A DNA stretch of 64,000 nt from an uncultured Acidobacteriia bacterium (lineage in GTDB: Bacteria; Acidobacteriota; Terriglobia; Bryobacterales; Bryobacteraceae): NCBI GenBank assembly GCA_903851195.1, contig CAINNJ010000012.1:1-64000 (forward strand). The letters run 5' to 3'. This document shows, piece by piece, positions 43,281 through 52,741 of this stretch. The stretch's first letter is position 1, and every line of letters begins with the position of its first letter. The notes below the pieces were generated by a model. It had not been told where the DNA came from. It made no database searches and saw nothing but the letters and a program-made list of their open reading frames with translations. A program made the translations under genes and the position numbers.

Positions 43281-44857
43281 ATGCCCCGTCCCGCGGGCCG
43301 GACCGTCTTCAGCGCTTTTTCGAGGAACGCCTGTTTAGCGGCGTCGCCGGCTACGGGAATCGGCTGGTATTTATCGCCGATTTCGAAGGAAGTGGCGGGC
43401 TTTTCCTTTTCGGAGGGCCAGTGCGGGAGGCCTTTGCCGTTCGGGCTGCCGGTGCGGATGAAGTTCGCCCAGTAGGTTGACAGCGTGTCGGCGATTTTGT
43501 AGTCGGCGGCGGTGAGCGTCCGGTCGACGCAACGGTCGATCGCATTCATGACGTAGGGGACCTCGGAGGTATGGAAGGCGCCGTAGGTGGCGGCGTCCGG
43601 ACCCGGCAATGCGTGATCCCACATGTAGACGAAGACGTCGGTTTTCGCGGTTTTGGCGCGGTTCATGGCCCATAGGTAGGTGGAGACGCGCATAGTGTCC
43701 TGCAGGGAGGCGTTGTAAGAGAGGCGCGCCTGCTCGTCGTTATCGGCGGGGTAGAGTTTGAGAAATTCGTCGGCCAGATCGCCATATCTTTGCTTCGCCT
43801 GCTGCCGAAAGGCGGCTGCGGTGATGGTGGGATGGGGGCTGGATCCATTGTTGTCGTGGAGATTGCCGCCGGTCAGTGTCGGCACGTCGTTCTGTTTGCC
43901 CTGGGCGAAGATCTCGGCGGGGGAGGCGGGGAGCACGTAGCCATCGACGACCGGTCCGAAGCGCGGCAGGTCCAGAGCGGGCGCGAAGATATCCTGCCAG
44001 GACATTTTCCGGAGATCCGCCAGGGAGTGCGCGCCTTTGGCTGCGGCAAATTTCAGACCGGCCTGTTCGGCGTCCCGCAGGGTGCGGGCGTTGCCCGGGC
44101 CATAGCTGGAACCGCTTTCCGCGATGGCGCCGCGGAAGAGGCCTTTGGCCAGGGGCGACGCGACCATGCTGTGGGTGTTGGAAGCTCCGGCGGACTGGCC
44201 TCCGATGGTCACCTTCGAGGGGTCGCCGCCGAAGGCCGCGATGTTGTCCTGCACCCAGTGGAGAACGGCGATGAGGTCGAGAAGGGCGTAGTTGCCGGAG
44301 GCGTGGATGTCCGACTCCTGCGTCAGTTCGGGGTGGGCGAAGAAGCCGAAGACACCGAGGCGATAGTTGACGGTCACGACGACGATGCCTTTTTTCGCGA
44401 GGCCCTCGCCGTCGTAAGTCTGGATGGCGCCTGAGCCTTCCACATTGCCGCCGCCGTGGATGAAGACGTACACGGGACGCTTCTCGCTGGCCGCTTTGGC
44501 GGCGGTCCAGACGTTGAGGTAGAGGCAGTCCTCACTCACGTCGTTGTGGACCATGAATTCGAAGGTCCAGGGCTTGCGCTCTTTGACGACGGACTGGATG
44601 CAGCTGTTGCCGAACTGGTCGGCCTTCCTGACGCCCTGCCAGGGGATGACGGGCTTCGGGGCGCGCCAGCGCAGATCTCCCACAGGCGGGGCTGCGTAGG
44701 CGAGGCCTTTGAACACGGAGACGGAGGCGTTCTTTCCGGCGACTCCGGAGACCATGCCGCCGGTGATTTTCACGGGCTGCGAGAGGGCGGCGCTCAGTTG
44801 CGCGCCACCCGCGCTCCAGGCGGCCAGCGCCGCGCAGATTTTCAGAATTGTTCTCAC
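43277..44857 (-). CDS. Type-B carboxylesterase/lipase family protein
   Basis: 526 aa from the GTG at 44857, which opens the signal peptide (VRTILKICAALAAWSAGGAQLSAAL) and has GGGAGGAA upstream; the ATG at 44878 would place charged residues before it. The catalytic Ser lies in GGQSAGASN and the oxyanion region in IHGGGNVEGSG. The acidic member may be in the segment near the DNNGSSPHP loop, and HTSEVPYV supplies the His. The enzyme hydrolyses esters in the periplasm. It precedes and overlaps the ThDP enzyme gene. Confidence 0.85.
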   Translation of the reverse strand: MRTILKICAALAAWSAGGAQLSAALSQPVKITGGMVSGVAGKNASVSVFKGLAYAAPPVGDLRWRAPKPVIPWQGVRKADQFGNSCIQSVVKERKPWTFEFMVHNDVSEDCLYLNVWTAAKAASEKRPVYVFIHGGGNVEGSGAIQTYDGEGLAKKGIVVVTVNYRLGVFGFFAHPELTQESDIHASGNYALLDLIAVLHWVQDNIAAFGGDPSKVTIGGQSAGASNTHSMVASPLAKGLFRGAIAESGSSYGPGNARTLRDAEQAGLKFAAAKGAHSLADLRKMSWQDIFAPALDLPRFGPVVDGYVLPASPAEIFAQGKQNDVPTLTGGNLHDNNGSSPHPTITAAAFRQQAKQRYGDLADEFLKLYPADNDEQARLSYNASLQDTMRVSTYLWAMNRAKTAKTDVFVYMWDHALPGPDAATYGAFHTSEVPYVMNAIDRCVDRTLTAADYKIADTLSTYWANFIRTGSPNGKGLPHWPSEKEKPATSFEIGDKYQPIPVAGDAAKQAFLEKALKTVRPAGRGM

Positions 44858-44982
44858 TATGTGGTTCCTCCCGGACATGTCGCCTGGCTGCCGGCAGGCA
44901 GCGAGATTATCGTATATCAGTTGAGTGATCCGGAGGGTTACGATCAGAACGGATGTACACGTTCACGGAGGCGAAGTAACAG

Positions 44983-45420
44983 GTGCCCCATGTTCGACTG
45001 GAGGTTCCGGTGGAGTGGCTGCGCGAAGAGTTCCGGATCGCCACGGGATTCGACGCGGAGAAGTTGCTGGATTTACTGGTGCGGACGGTGGCGGAGTTGC
45101 GGATGGAGAATCCGGCTGCCGGGAAGGACGCGCCGCAGATATCGATGATCAATCTTCGTAACCTCAAACACGCCATCGTTCCGGTGCAGTATGCATTCGT
45201 CGGCGGCGACCGGGAGAAGCGGTTTTTGCATGTGACGCTGGCGGCGGGGAATGACACGCCGGGGCGCAGCGCGGAAGTCCGCGTCCGTGCCGCGGAAGTT
45301 CTGGGCAGGGTTGTCGATGACTTCACCGCCGGGCTGCCGGGTCTTGCGTCCGTGACGGTGCATGTGCTGGATATCGATCGAAGCCGGGGTTATTCGACGA
45401 CGGCGGAGCGAAAGCGCTGA
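44983..45420 (+). CDS. CHMI-family isomerase/tautomerase
   Basis: 145 aa, GTG start at 44983 so that Pro2 becomes the N-terminal residue used as the catalytic base in the tautomerase superfamily. YAFVGGDREKRFLHVTLAAGNDTPGRSAEVRVRAAEVLG matches the 5-carboxymethyl-2-hydroxymuconate isomerase family. A role in aromatic-compound breakdown is possible, next to the ThDP enzyme and esterase. No other homoprotocatechuate genes are seen here, so the physiological substrate is uncertain. Confidence 0.75.
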   Translation: MPHVRLEVPVEWLREEFRIATGFDAEKLLDLLVRTVAELRMENPAAGKDAPQISMINLRNLKHAIVPVQYAFVGGDREKRFLHVTLAAGNDTPGRSAEVRVRAAEVLGRVVDDFTAGLPGLASVTVHVLDIDRSRGYSTTAERKR

Positions 45421-45436
45421 CGCCTATTCCGGTGGA

Positions 45437-46504
45437 TCAGTGAGCGGCGGGCCGGGCTGCCGGCTTCACGTGACCCCAGCGAATCAGGTCGGCGACGGAT
45501 TCCAGAACGCTGGTTTTGGCGTCGCGAAAGCGGAGGCCGAGGTCGCGCTGAATTTTCCCGTTGTCATAGTTCGGGACCCGGCCGACGTGGGAACGAAGAT
45601 AGTCGCCGACGCCTTTGGGCTGCATGTAGGAACTGAGCTTGACGATGAAGTCGCCGGTGGCGCAGTCGAGTCCGATTTTCGGTAGTTTGTAGCCTTCGCC
45701 GTAGCCGTTGGCGCGCAGCAGTTCGGTGAGTTCACGCATGGCCACGCGGTCGCCGGCGCAGATGTAGCGGCCGTTCGCGGCAGGCGTGGTCATGGCCAGA
45801 ACGTGCGCGCGGGCGACGTCGCGGACGTCCACGAAGCCCCAGACGATGTTCATGATGCCCGGATAAACACCGCTCAGCATGTCGGCGAAGACCTGGTTGG
45901 AGGGGTTCAGGGCTTTGGTGAGGGCGGGGCCGATGACGAGGAACGGGTTGATCACCACCAGGTCCCAGGCCGGCCGGAGGCGTTCCACGATGGCCCAGGC
46001 TTCGCGCTCGGCGAGGGTTTTCGAGTAGTAGTAAGGATTGCGGTCGAGGGAAGATTTGGTGTTCCAGTCCGCCTCGGTCAGAACGTGATTTTCGTCGGGC
46101 TCGTCCGTGATGGCGGCCATCGAGGAGGTGAGCACAACGCGTTTGACCGTGCTGCTCCTGGCGACGGCTTCCAGGACGTTTTGAGTGCCCAGGAGCGCGG
46201 GTTCCACGAGATCCTTTTGCGGGTCTTTCACGTCCATTTTATAGGGACTTGCGGTATGCATCACCGTGGCGCAGCCGGACATGTGGGGATCGAAGGCTCC
46301 GGGCGTCAGCAGGTCCGCGGCCACGAGTTCCAGACGCTCCGGCGCGCCCGGCATGGCGCGCAGGTGAGCCAGTTCCGCGACCTTATTCGGATCGCGCACC
46401 GTTCCCCGGACGGTGTAGCCCTCCGCGAGCAGGTCGCGCACGATGTAGGAGGCGATGTAGCCGCTGGCGCCGGTGACCAGGACCCGTTCGTTTTCACTTG
46501 GCAT
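45437..46504 (-). CDS. NAD(P)-dependent epimerase/dihydroflavonol-4-reductase-like SDR
   Basis: 355 aa from the ATG at 46504. The Rossmann motif VTGASGYIASYI (GxxGxxA) is near residue 9; the active-site YYYSKTLAE (Y-x3-K) is present near residue 160. The central region (VFADMLSGVYPG, DVRDVARAHVLAM) is typical of extended SDRs of the dihydroflavonol reductase group. The stop is 16 bp from the convergent CHMI gene. Substrate unknown. Confidence 0.85.
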   Translation of the reverse strand: MPSENERVLVTGASGYIASYIVRDLLAEGYTVRGTVRDPNKVAELAHLRAMPGAPERLELVAADLLTPGAFDPHMSGCATVMHTASPYKMDVKDPQKDLVEPALLGTQNVLEAVARSSTVKRVVLTSSMAAITDEPDENHVLTEADWNTKSSLDRNPYYYSKTLAEREAWAIVERLRPAWDLVVINPFLVIGPALTKALNPSNQVFADMLSGVYPGIMNIVWGFVDVRDVARAHVLAMTTPAANGRYICAGDRVAMRELTELLRANGYGEGYKLPKIGLDCATGDFIVKLSSYMQPKGVGDYLRSHVGRVPNYDNGKIQRDLGLRFRDAKTSVLESVADLIRWGHVKPAARPAAH

Positions 46505-46610
46505 ATTGGTGTGGTGCGTCCCCCGAGCTATTGTATGCCGAAGCACGGGAAAAGCGAGTGTGCCGGCGCGACGTTACCATGAAATTGCCATCGAGAGCAT
46601 TCTGAACAGG

Positions 46611-47168
46611 GTGTCGAATGTTGTCTTCCTGGCGCTGTTGGTATTCAGCATTACGACGGGACTGCGGGCATTAACGGGTAAATCGGCCGGAGTCAATCGT
46701 CAATTCGAACTGCCGCTGTTTGGCGCGGGGTGGATTCTGCTCGTGGCGGCCGGTTTTTTTGCCCGCGACGTGATGCTGGTCGCGGTGACTTTCCCGTCGA
46801 TGGTCATCATTTGCTCCGTGGCCGCTGTTTTGTGGAGAGCTTCCGCGCCAGGGTGGAGCCGGCGGGCCACTGCGTGTTACTGGATCGGGGTGTTGCTGGC
46901 GATTGCCGGCGCCGTGCACTTCGGATTGATCGCTTACGATATCCAGTGCATTGAAAGGACATGCCATGGTCCTTATGGCCCGCCACAACCGCATGTCGTC
47001 CGGGACCTGGTTTTGTGGTCGCTTCCGGCGGCGGTCATTTGTGCCGGTCTGCGACTTAGCGGGCAATTCAGCGCGACGGGAGTTGTACTCGCGGGAGCCG
47101 CTCTGCTGCTGCTGAATCCGGCGATACTGTTCCTGGTGGCCTGGCTGCAGCCTCCGCTGGGAATGTAG
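46611..47168 (+). CDS. Hypothetical membrane protein with six predicted helices
   Basis: 185 aa from the GTG at 46611; GTG at 46558 is an alternative. Six hydrophobic segments run nearly end to end, with few charged loops and two Cys in the loop CIERTCHGPYG. No family is recognised. A short gap leads to the glycosyltransferase gene, so it may be an envelope glycan accessory protein, but this is only context. Confidence 0.5.
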   Translation: MSNVVFLALLVFSITTGLRALTGKSAGVNRQFELPLFGAGWILLVAAGFFARDVMLVAVTFPSMVIICSVAAVLWRASAPGWSRRATACYWIGVLLAIAGAVHFGLIAYDIQCIERTCHGPYGPPQPHVVRDLVLWSLPAAVICAGLRLSGQFSATGVVLAGAALLLLNPAILFLVAWLQPPLGM

Positions 47169-47192
47169 CAGGGTGAGAATTCCCCGGTCCTA

Positions 47193-47198
47193 TATACT
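47193..47198 (+). promoter_or_regulatory. -10-like TATACT placing the start at the GTG
   Basis: TATACT ends 6 nt before the GTG at 47205, which would make the transcript nearly leaderless. No Shine-Dalgarno element fits. Confidence 0.45.
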
Positions 47199-47204
47199 TT
47201 CGGA

Positions 47205-48185
47205 GTGAACGGGGTTCTCGCGAGGCCAGCCGTCAGTGTCATCATGGCGACGTATAACGTGGCGCCGTTCTTATCCCAGGCGATACGTTCCGTGCTGGGC
47301 CAGACGCTGCAGAATTTCGAAATTCTGGTGGTGGACGACGGATCCACCGACGGCACTGTCGACATTGTCCGCGGATTTTCCGACAGCCGCATATGCCTTT
47401 CCGCCTTTCCACATCGCGGTCCGGCCTGGGTGCTTAACGACGGCCTGGAGAAAGCTCGGGGACGCTATCTGGCGCTGCTCGACGGGGACGACGTCTGGGC
47501 GCGCGAACGGCTGGGGAAGCATGTCGAGTATATGGACCGCCATCCGGACACCGACCTGACCTTTTCGCTGTCGCGCTTCATCGATCAGAACGGGGCGGAT
47601 CTGGGCGTGACTTCGCGCCGCAGCGCGAATCCCGTTTCGTTTCGCGGCCTGCTGGAAGACAATGTCATCGCCAACGGTTCGGCCGTGCTTTTTCGTCGCG
47701 AGGCGGCGCGGCAGGCAGGCCCTTTCGACACCGCGATGGCGGCCTGTTACGACCATGACTTCTGGCTGCGAATCGCGTTGCAGCGGCCGGACAATATTCA
47801 CTGCATTCCGGAAATTCTGACGTTTTATCGCCGCCGGCCGGGTCAGATCACGAAGGACTGCCGGCTGATGCAGGAGATGTCGTCCCGCCTGGCGGAGAAG
47901 TTTCGGGCGATCAGGCCGGAGGACGTGGCGGCCACGGACGCACGCCGAAACTGCAATCTGAGCCGGTTTCTGGCGGCGGTTTCGTTCGATAACGGCGACT
48001 ACCGGGCGGGGATACGCTATCTGCGGGAGGGGATGCGGCGTTCTCCGCTTGCATTTCTGAATAACCGGCGGACCTATCGTGTGGCCGCCGCGCTGGCTGC
48101 CGGCATGCTGCTCCCGCCGTTTCTGCTGGAGCGCGTGCGGCACTGGGACGCAGGAAGAGCTTCTCCCGTCGACATCCCCGTTTGA
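47205..48185 (+). CDS. Family 2 glycosyltransferase
   Basis: 326 aa with GTG start. The GT-A fold is obvious: VSVIMATYNVAPFLSQAIRSVLGQTLQNFEILVVDDGSTD, then ALLDGDD with the metal-binding DxD. The middle has an acceptor-binding HD motif (ACYDHDFWLRIALQRPDNI). The C-terminal 80 residues carry a positively charged amphipathic stretch that may attach to the membrane. It opens the surface-glycan cluster. Confidence 0.88.
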   Translation: MNGVLARPAVSVIMATYNVAPFLSQAIRSVLGQTLQNFEILVVDDGSTDGTVDIVRGFSDSRICLSAFPHRGPAWVLNDGLEKARGRYLALLDGDDVWARERLGKHVEYMDRHPDTDLTFSLSRFIDQNGADLGVTSRRSANPVSFRGLLEDNVIANGSAVLFRREAARQAGPFDTAMAACYDHDFWLRIALQRPDNIHCIPEILTFYRRRPGQITKDCRLMQEMSSRLAEKFRAIRPEDVAATDARRNCNLSRFLAAVSFDNGDYRAGIRYLREGMRRSPLAFLNNRRTYRVAAALAAGMLLPPFLLERVRHWDAGRASPVDIPV

Positions 48186-48213
48186 ACATCCGGTTTGAAG
48201 GCGGAGCGGCATG

Positions 48214-49158
48214 TCATTCCGACTTCCGGCGCGCGCGCAGCCGGTCGAGCCACCTGTCGGCCAGCGCGGAGTGCCATATCGATGGCCGCGGCCGCTCGTC
48301 ATCTTCCGGCAGGTAGCCCAGTTCCAGCAGCAGCGGCTTCACGATATCCATGACCGGCTGGAGTTCGCGACGCGAATGACGACGGTATTTGCCCACCGAT
48401 GCCGACCGGATTTTCGGTTGCATACGGGATATTGCACTGCCGGGATCCGGGACGCCGGCGAATTCGAGAATTCGGCGGGCGGCGGCGGGAAAGTCGGCGC
48501 ATAAGCGCTCATACCGGACGTCGAGGTATCGCTCCCGCAGCATCTGGCCGAAGTTGTTTCCCACCGTGACGCTGTTGGCCCAGTGGAGCGCATTGAAGAC
48601 GGCGCTGCGGCGGCGATATGACGGCCCGGTCAGCCGCATTCCGTGGAATGTCCGGATACGGTCTGTATTGAAGTAGATCTTGCGCCAGAAGGGGTCGGAC
48701 GGCCCGTGGTGATCGCAGAAGGCAACGTCCCGGCCGTCGCGGATAAGGTGGATGTAGCGCGCGTTCGGGAAGATGAAGTCGAGGACCGGCAGAATGTAGG
48801 TGGTTTCGCAGAGTTTCCAGCCCCAGAGCCTGCCGTCGCCCGGCTGAAAGCCTTCCAGGTGGCGCTGAAACATCCGGCGGGCGATGTCCTGTAGCTGATC
48901 GTCCGGCTCGCGATGCGGATCCCAGAGCGGGCCATAGTCGGGGTAATAGCGGCGCACCAGAAAGTCGACGAGTTCGAACATATCGAGGGAGTCGCCGGAT
49001 TCGTTGCAGTGCGCGCCCATGAATACGCCGGCGGACTGCAGCAATTCGGTCAGAATCCGGCTGCCGGAATGCGATTTATTGAAAACGATGACCGGATGGG
49101 GCTGAAGGGCGAAGCCGGCGCGGAGCGAACTCAGGGTTGTCCCGGGGGCTTCGGTCAA
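48214..49158 (-). CDS. Sulfotransferase-family protein
   Basis: 314 aa from the TTG at 49158, which has AAAGGA eight bases upstream; the frame continues to 49404 but passes the start of the divergent methyltransferase gene. NKSHSGSRILTELLQSAG is the PAPS 5'-phosphosulfate loop, and FPNARYIHLIRDGRDVAFCDH the 3'-phosphate-binding loop. It may sulfate a surface glycan, as it lies among glycosyltransferase genes. Confidence 0.8.
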   Translation of the reverse strand: MTEAPGTTLSSLRAGFALQPHPVIVFNKSHSGSRILTELLQSAGVFMGAHCNESGDSLDMFELVDFLVRRYYPDYGPLWDPHREPDDQLQDIARRMFQRHLEGFQPGDGRLWGWKLCETTYILPVLDFIFPNARYIHLIRDGRDVAFCDHHGPSDPFWRKIYFNTDRIRTFHGMRLTGPSYRRRSAVFNALHWANSVTVGNNFGQMLRERYLDVRYERLCADFPAAARRILEFAGVPDPGSAISRMQPKIRSASVGKYRRHSRRELQPVMDIVKPLLLELGYLPEDDERPRPSIWHSALADRWLDRLRARRKSE

Positions 49159-49244
49159 AAAGCTAATTCCTTTCCCCGGCGTTTGCAGGAAACAAACGTT
49201 GCCATGAAACAATTGTCGCTTAATCCAGGGTTGAGGCCCGCCTG

Positions 49245-49835
49245 ATGCACCAGAAGGTTTTTGAGGAGTTCGATCGGGTTTGCCGGGAGCGCGGGGCGGG
49301 CGGCGACGTTCTGGAGATTGGCGCGGTGCCGGCGGAAGACAGCCTGCTTTTTCTGCCGGCATTGCGCGGAGCCCGAAGCCGGGTGGGACTGAATCTGGCC
49401 GCACCGGTTGTTTTTCCGGGTTGCCGGATCATCCAGGCGGACGCTAACGAGATGCGCTGTTTCGCGGACGCCTCGTTCGATACGGTGCTCTCCAACGCGG
49501 TCCACGAGCATGATCGTTTCTTCTGGAAGTCGCTGGCGGAGATCCGGCGCGTTACACGGCCGGGAGGTCTGATTGCGATCGGCGTTCCGGGGTTCGACAA
49601 ACTCAAGGCGGAGCGCTGGTTCGGGCGGATGAACCGAGTGCCGCTGCTTCGCCGGCTGACCGGCGCGCTGGCGGCGTCCACGCTATGTCTGCAGATCCAC
49701 CGGTTTCCGTCGGATTATTATCGCTTCAGCCCGGAGGCGGTGCGGGAAGTTTTTCTGGAAGGTTTGCTGGAGGTCGAAGTGCGGACGATGCTGTTGCCAC
49801 CCAGAATCATCGGCGCCGGCGTGAAGGGCCATTAG
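49245..49835 (+). CDS. Class I SAM-dependent methyltransferase
   Basis: 196 aa. GDVLEIGAVPAEDSLLFLP is the SAM-binding motif I (E-I-G), and FADASFDTVLSNAVHEHDRFF motif II/III. The C-terminus is typical of type 11 methyltransferases in glycan clusters. Its last 29 nt overlap the convergent glycosyltransferase end. Target likely a sugar or lipid precursor, by context. Confidence 0.75.
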   Translation: MHQKVFEEFDRVCRERGAGGDVLEIGAVPAEDSLLFLPALRGARSRVGLNLAAPVVFPGCRIIQADANEMRCFADASFDTVLSNAVHEHDRFFWKSLAEIRRVTRPGGLIAIGVPGFDKLKAERWFGRMNRVPLLRRLTGALAASTLCLQIHRFPSDYYRFSPEAVREVFLEGLLEVEVRTMLLPPRIIGAGVKGH

Positions 49836-50892
49836 CCACTTTCTCCAGGATGTCCAGCAGGACCGGAAACCAGGCGGATCGTGAGAACTCCCGCTCCACG
49901 AACGCCCTGCCCCGCGCGCCCATGCGGAGGCGCAGTTCGCGGTCCGCGATCAGTTCCGCGAAGGCCTTCGACCAGTCCGCTTCCGTCTCGGCCAGATGGC
50001 CGCGCTCGCCAGTTGCGACCAGGTAACTGTTGATACCGACCGGGGAGGCGACGACAGGCAAGCCCGCGGCCATGTACTGCAACAGCTTGCAGCCACACTT
50101 GCCGCGGTGGAATTCGGTGTCGGTCAGCGGCATGATGCCGATGTCGATCACGTCGCCGATGCGCGTCTCCACGGCCGGGCTCCATTCGACGAAGGACCAG
50201 CGGAGGGCAGGCTCGGGGACCGCTGGTTCGGGCTTCGAAACGATGACGAAGTCGAAGCCCAGTTGTTGTTGCAGCCGGGCGAAAAGGGGCAGGAAGGGAA
50301 ACAAGGTTTCCTGAATGGAGCGGTCCGAGCCCAGCCAGCCGATCCGAACCGGACGCCCGCGGGAGTCTTGTCGCGACACGGCGCAGGCGTCGGTATCGAC
50401 GACGGTGGGCAGGACTGTCACGCGATCCGTGAATTGCCGCGCGAAGCTCGCCAGCCGCTCGTTCCCGGCCGTCACCCAGGCCGCGCGACGGCAGATCCAT
50501 TCGGTGTGGGCGGCTTTTTCGCCGAGGAAAATGGCATCGTCGAAATCGAAGATTACGCGGGGATTTTCGCGCAACAGCAGCTGTTCATACTCGATGCGCC
50601 CCTGCAGCAGATCGCGGTTCAGCAGGACCGCGTCAAAGGCGGCGGCGGCCCGGATGTCCCATCGCCGCCAGAGTTGCCGGACGGCGACGCGGCAGCGCTG
50701 GTGCGCGGTGCGCAGAAGAGGATTGCGGTACGGACTGTCCCGCGGACGCTCGGGATGGTTGGTGCTCAGACGAACGTCCCAACCGGCTTGCTCCAGACAC
50801 GGAACATACTGGCGGATGCGAAAGCGGCAGGCCGGATCGTCAATGCCATGGGCGAAGGCGATCAGCCTGCGCCGTTGGGCGGCTCCGGTCAA
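49807..50892 (-). CDS. GT-B glycosyltransferase (group 1 type)
   Basis: 361 aa. FDFDDAIFLGEKAAH (acceptor-side) and the C-terminal KLLQYMAAGLPVVASPVGINSYLV (nucleotide-sugar-binding E/G-rich loop) are typical of GT4-like enzymes. FVEWSPAVETRIGDVIDIGIMPL gives the characteristic donor domain. It overlaps the next SDR gene by 4 nt (ATGA). The terminal 29 nt overlap the convergent methyltransferase. Confidence 0.8.
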   Translation of the reverse strand: MTGAAQRRRLIAFAHGIDDPACRFRIRQYVPCLEQAGWDVRLSTNHPERPRDSPYRNPLLRTAHQRCRVAVRQLWRRWDIRAAAAFDAVLLNRDLLQGRIEYEQLLLRENPRVIFDFDDAIFLGEKAAHTEWICRRAAWVTAGNERLASFARQFTDRVTVLPTVVDTDACAVSRQDSRGRPVRIGWLGSDRSIQETLFPFLPLFARLQQQLGFDFVIVSKPEPAVPEPALRWSFVEWSPAVETRIGDVIDIGIMPLTDTEFHRGKCGCKLLQYMAAGLPVVASPVGINSYLVATGERGHLAETEADWSKAFAELIADRELRLRMGARGRAFVEREFSRSAWFPVLLDILEKVANGPSRRRR

Positions 50893-51761
50893 ATGTCCCC
50901 CCGCGCCGCCAGGATGCGCCGGATGCCGTCTTCGAGGGTGATGCGCGGCGCCCAGCCGAGAACGCGGCCGGCTTTGCGAATGTCCGCGACGATGTCGGCG
51001 ATTTCCCTCGGCCTGGTTTGACCGTCGTATTCGACCGAGGCCGCGCGGCCACTGAGGCGCAGCACCAAATCTGCCAGTTCCGCCACCGAGACGCTTCGGC
51101 CCGAGCCGATGTTGAAGATTTCGAAGTTCGAGTCGCGAAAGGAGAGCGCGGAAAGAAAGGCATCCACGACGTCATCGATATAAACGAAGTCACGGCGCGG
51201 CGCGGGATCGCGGAGACAGATCCGTCCTTCGGCGAGACCATTGAGAATGCGCGGGAGCAGAAAGTCTCCGCGTTGCCCGGGTCCGAAGACATTAAACAAC
51301 CGGAGCACCACCACGGGCAGTCCGAAGTCGCGCCGATAGCCGGCGCACAACTGCTCCGCGATGATCTTGCCCGCCATGTAAGGATTTGCGGGCGCGGTGG
51401 GGTGGAGTTCATCGACCGGCAGATATTGCGGTGTGCCAGAGACAGGAGTTCCGGCCAGGACGAAGCGCGCCTGACGACGCCTGGCGAGTTCGAGAGCGTT
51501 CAGAGTGGAAAGAAAGTTATTCCGACAAAATGCCCGGGGATCGTTGTAAGACTCGGGCACAAAGGTTCGCGCCGCGAGGTGGATGACGGTATCGACGGGG
51601 AGGGTGGCGCCCGCGTTTTGCACCTGTTCCCAATCGGACAGGTCGAGGTCGCGGCCGAGTCCGATAGCGGAGTAGCCATGGGCCAGGAGGCGCGCCATCA
51701 GTGCGGAGCCGATGAACCCGTCCGACCCGGTTACCAGAATACGGCCCGGATTCGCGGTCAT
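50889..51761 (-). CDS. NAD-dependent nucleotide-sugar epimerase/dehydratase
   Basis: 290 aa from the ATG at 51761, overlapping the upstream stop (ATGA). The Rossmann VTGSDGFIGSALMARL (GxxGxxG) and active-site YMAGKIIAEQL (Y-x3-K) are present, with RLFNVFGPGQRGDF in the substrate lobe. It probably makes a modified nucleotide-sugar for the surface glycan. Confidence 0.85.
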   Translation of the reverse strand: MTANPGRILVTGSDGFIGSALMARLLAHGYSAIGLGRDLDLSDWEQVQNAGATLPVDTVIHLAARTFVPESYNDPRAFCRNNFLSTLNALELARRRQARFVLAGTPVSGTPQYLPVDELHPTAPANPYMAGKIIAEQLCAGYRRDFGLPVVVLRLFNVFGPGQRGDFLLPRILNGLAEGRICLRDPAPRRDFVYIDDVVDAFLSALSFRDSNFEIFNIGSGRSVSVAELADLVLRLSGRAASVEYDGQTRPREIADIVADIRKAGRVLGWAPRITLEDGIRRILAARGDI

Positions 51762-52741
51762 ACGCTGTACTCCCGTGGACGAAAGCGTTCGCCATTGCGG
51801 GCGATCCAGTCGACCGTCCGGCGGAGGCCTTCCGGGAGCGTGGTCCAAGGCCGCCATGCGGTTCGCGAACAGAGCTTCCGGTTGTCGCAAAGCAGTTCGT
51901 TGACCTCGCTGGCCGGTGGCCGGCAACGTTCCATTTCCTGCGAAACCGAAATTTCCCGGCCGGTCACGGAGCCGAGCATTTCGATCAACTCTCCCACGGA
52001 GACACTGTGCCCGCTGCCGATGTGGACAGCTTCGCCGACGAAGTCGCCCTCGGCAATCGCGACAAAGCCGCGAACCACGTCATCCACAAAGGTCAGGTCT
52101 CTGCGCGGGTAGAGGTTGCCCAGGCGCAACGGGCCCGCTGCGTCCAGAAGCTGGCTTGCGATGGTGGGAATCAAAGCCCGCGCGGACTGGCGCGGTCCAT
52201 AGGTGTTGAACGGGCGGGCAAGGGCCACGTTGAGTCCGAAGGCGCGGTGATAGCTGAGGGCCAGCTGGTCGGCGGAGACCTTGGTGGCGGCGTAGGGGGA
52301 ACCGGAGTTCACCGGGTGATTCTCGTCCATGGGTGTGTACCGGGCGGAACCGTAGATTTCGCTGGTGGAGGTGAGCACCACTCGCTCCACTCCCCGAAGG
52401 CGCGCCGACTCCACGATGTTGTAAGCCCCGTCGATATTGGTTCGCAGATAGGCCTGCGGCGAGATGTAGGAGTACGGGATGCCGATGAGCGCGGCCAGAT
52501 GGAAAACCGCGGAGCAGCCGTCCATGGCGCGGTGCACGGAATCGAAGTCCCTGATATCGCCGCTGAAGAATTCGAGGTCCGCCGCGCAGTCGCTGTTTTC
52601 CAGCCAGCCGCGCGAGCCGGCCGAGTTGTAGTGGACGAAGGCCTTGACGCGACATCCCTGTTGCACCAGGTGCTCCGTGAGATGCGAGCCGATAAAACCG
52701 CCGGCTCCGGTTACCAGTATCGTGGCGCTCCGCAGATTCAT
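51758..52741 (-). CDS. LegB-like NAD-dependent 4,6-dehydratase (extended SDR)
   Basis: 327 aa from the ATG at 52741, overlapping the upstream stop. VTGAGGFIGSHLTEHLVQQG, STSEIYGSARYTPMDE and YAATKVSADQLALSYHRAFGL show the nucleotide-sugar 4,6-dehydratase pattern with S-x(n)-Y-x3-K. The similarity to LegB suggests UDP- or GDP-HexNAc as substrate, but that is family inference. The upstream frame extension to 53341 is rejected. Confidence 0.85.
   Translation of the reverse strand: MNLRSATILVTGAGGFIGSHLTEHLVQQGCRVKAFVHYNSAGSRGWLENSDCAADLEFFSGDIRDFDSVHRAMDGCSAVFHLAALIGIPYSYISPQAYLRTNIDGAYNIVESARLRGVERVVLTSTSEIYGSARYTPMDENHPVNSGSPYAATKVSADQLALSYHRAFGLNVALARPFNTYGPRQSARALIPTIASQLLDAAGPLRLGNLYPRRDLTFVDDVVRGFVAIAEGDFVGEAVHIGSGHSVSVGELIEMLGSVTGREISVSQEMERCRPPASEVNELLCDNRKLCSRTAWRPWTTLPEGLRRTVDWIARNGERFRPREYSV

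Noticed and set aside
46473-46610. ATG start at 46473 for the membrane protein
   Set aside because: It would overlap the start of the divergent SDR gene and adds a non-hydrophobic stretch without similarity.
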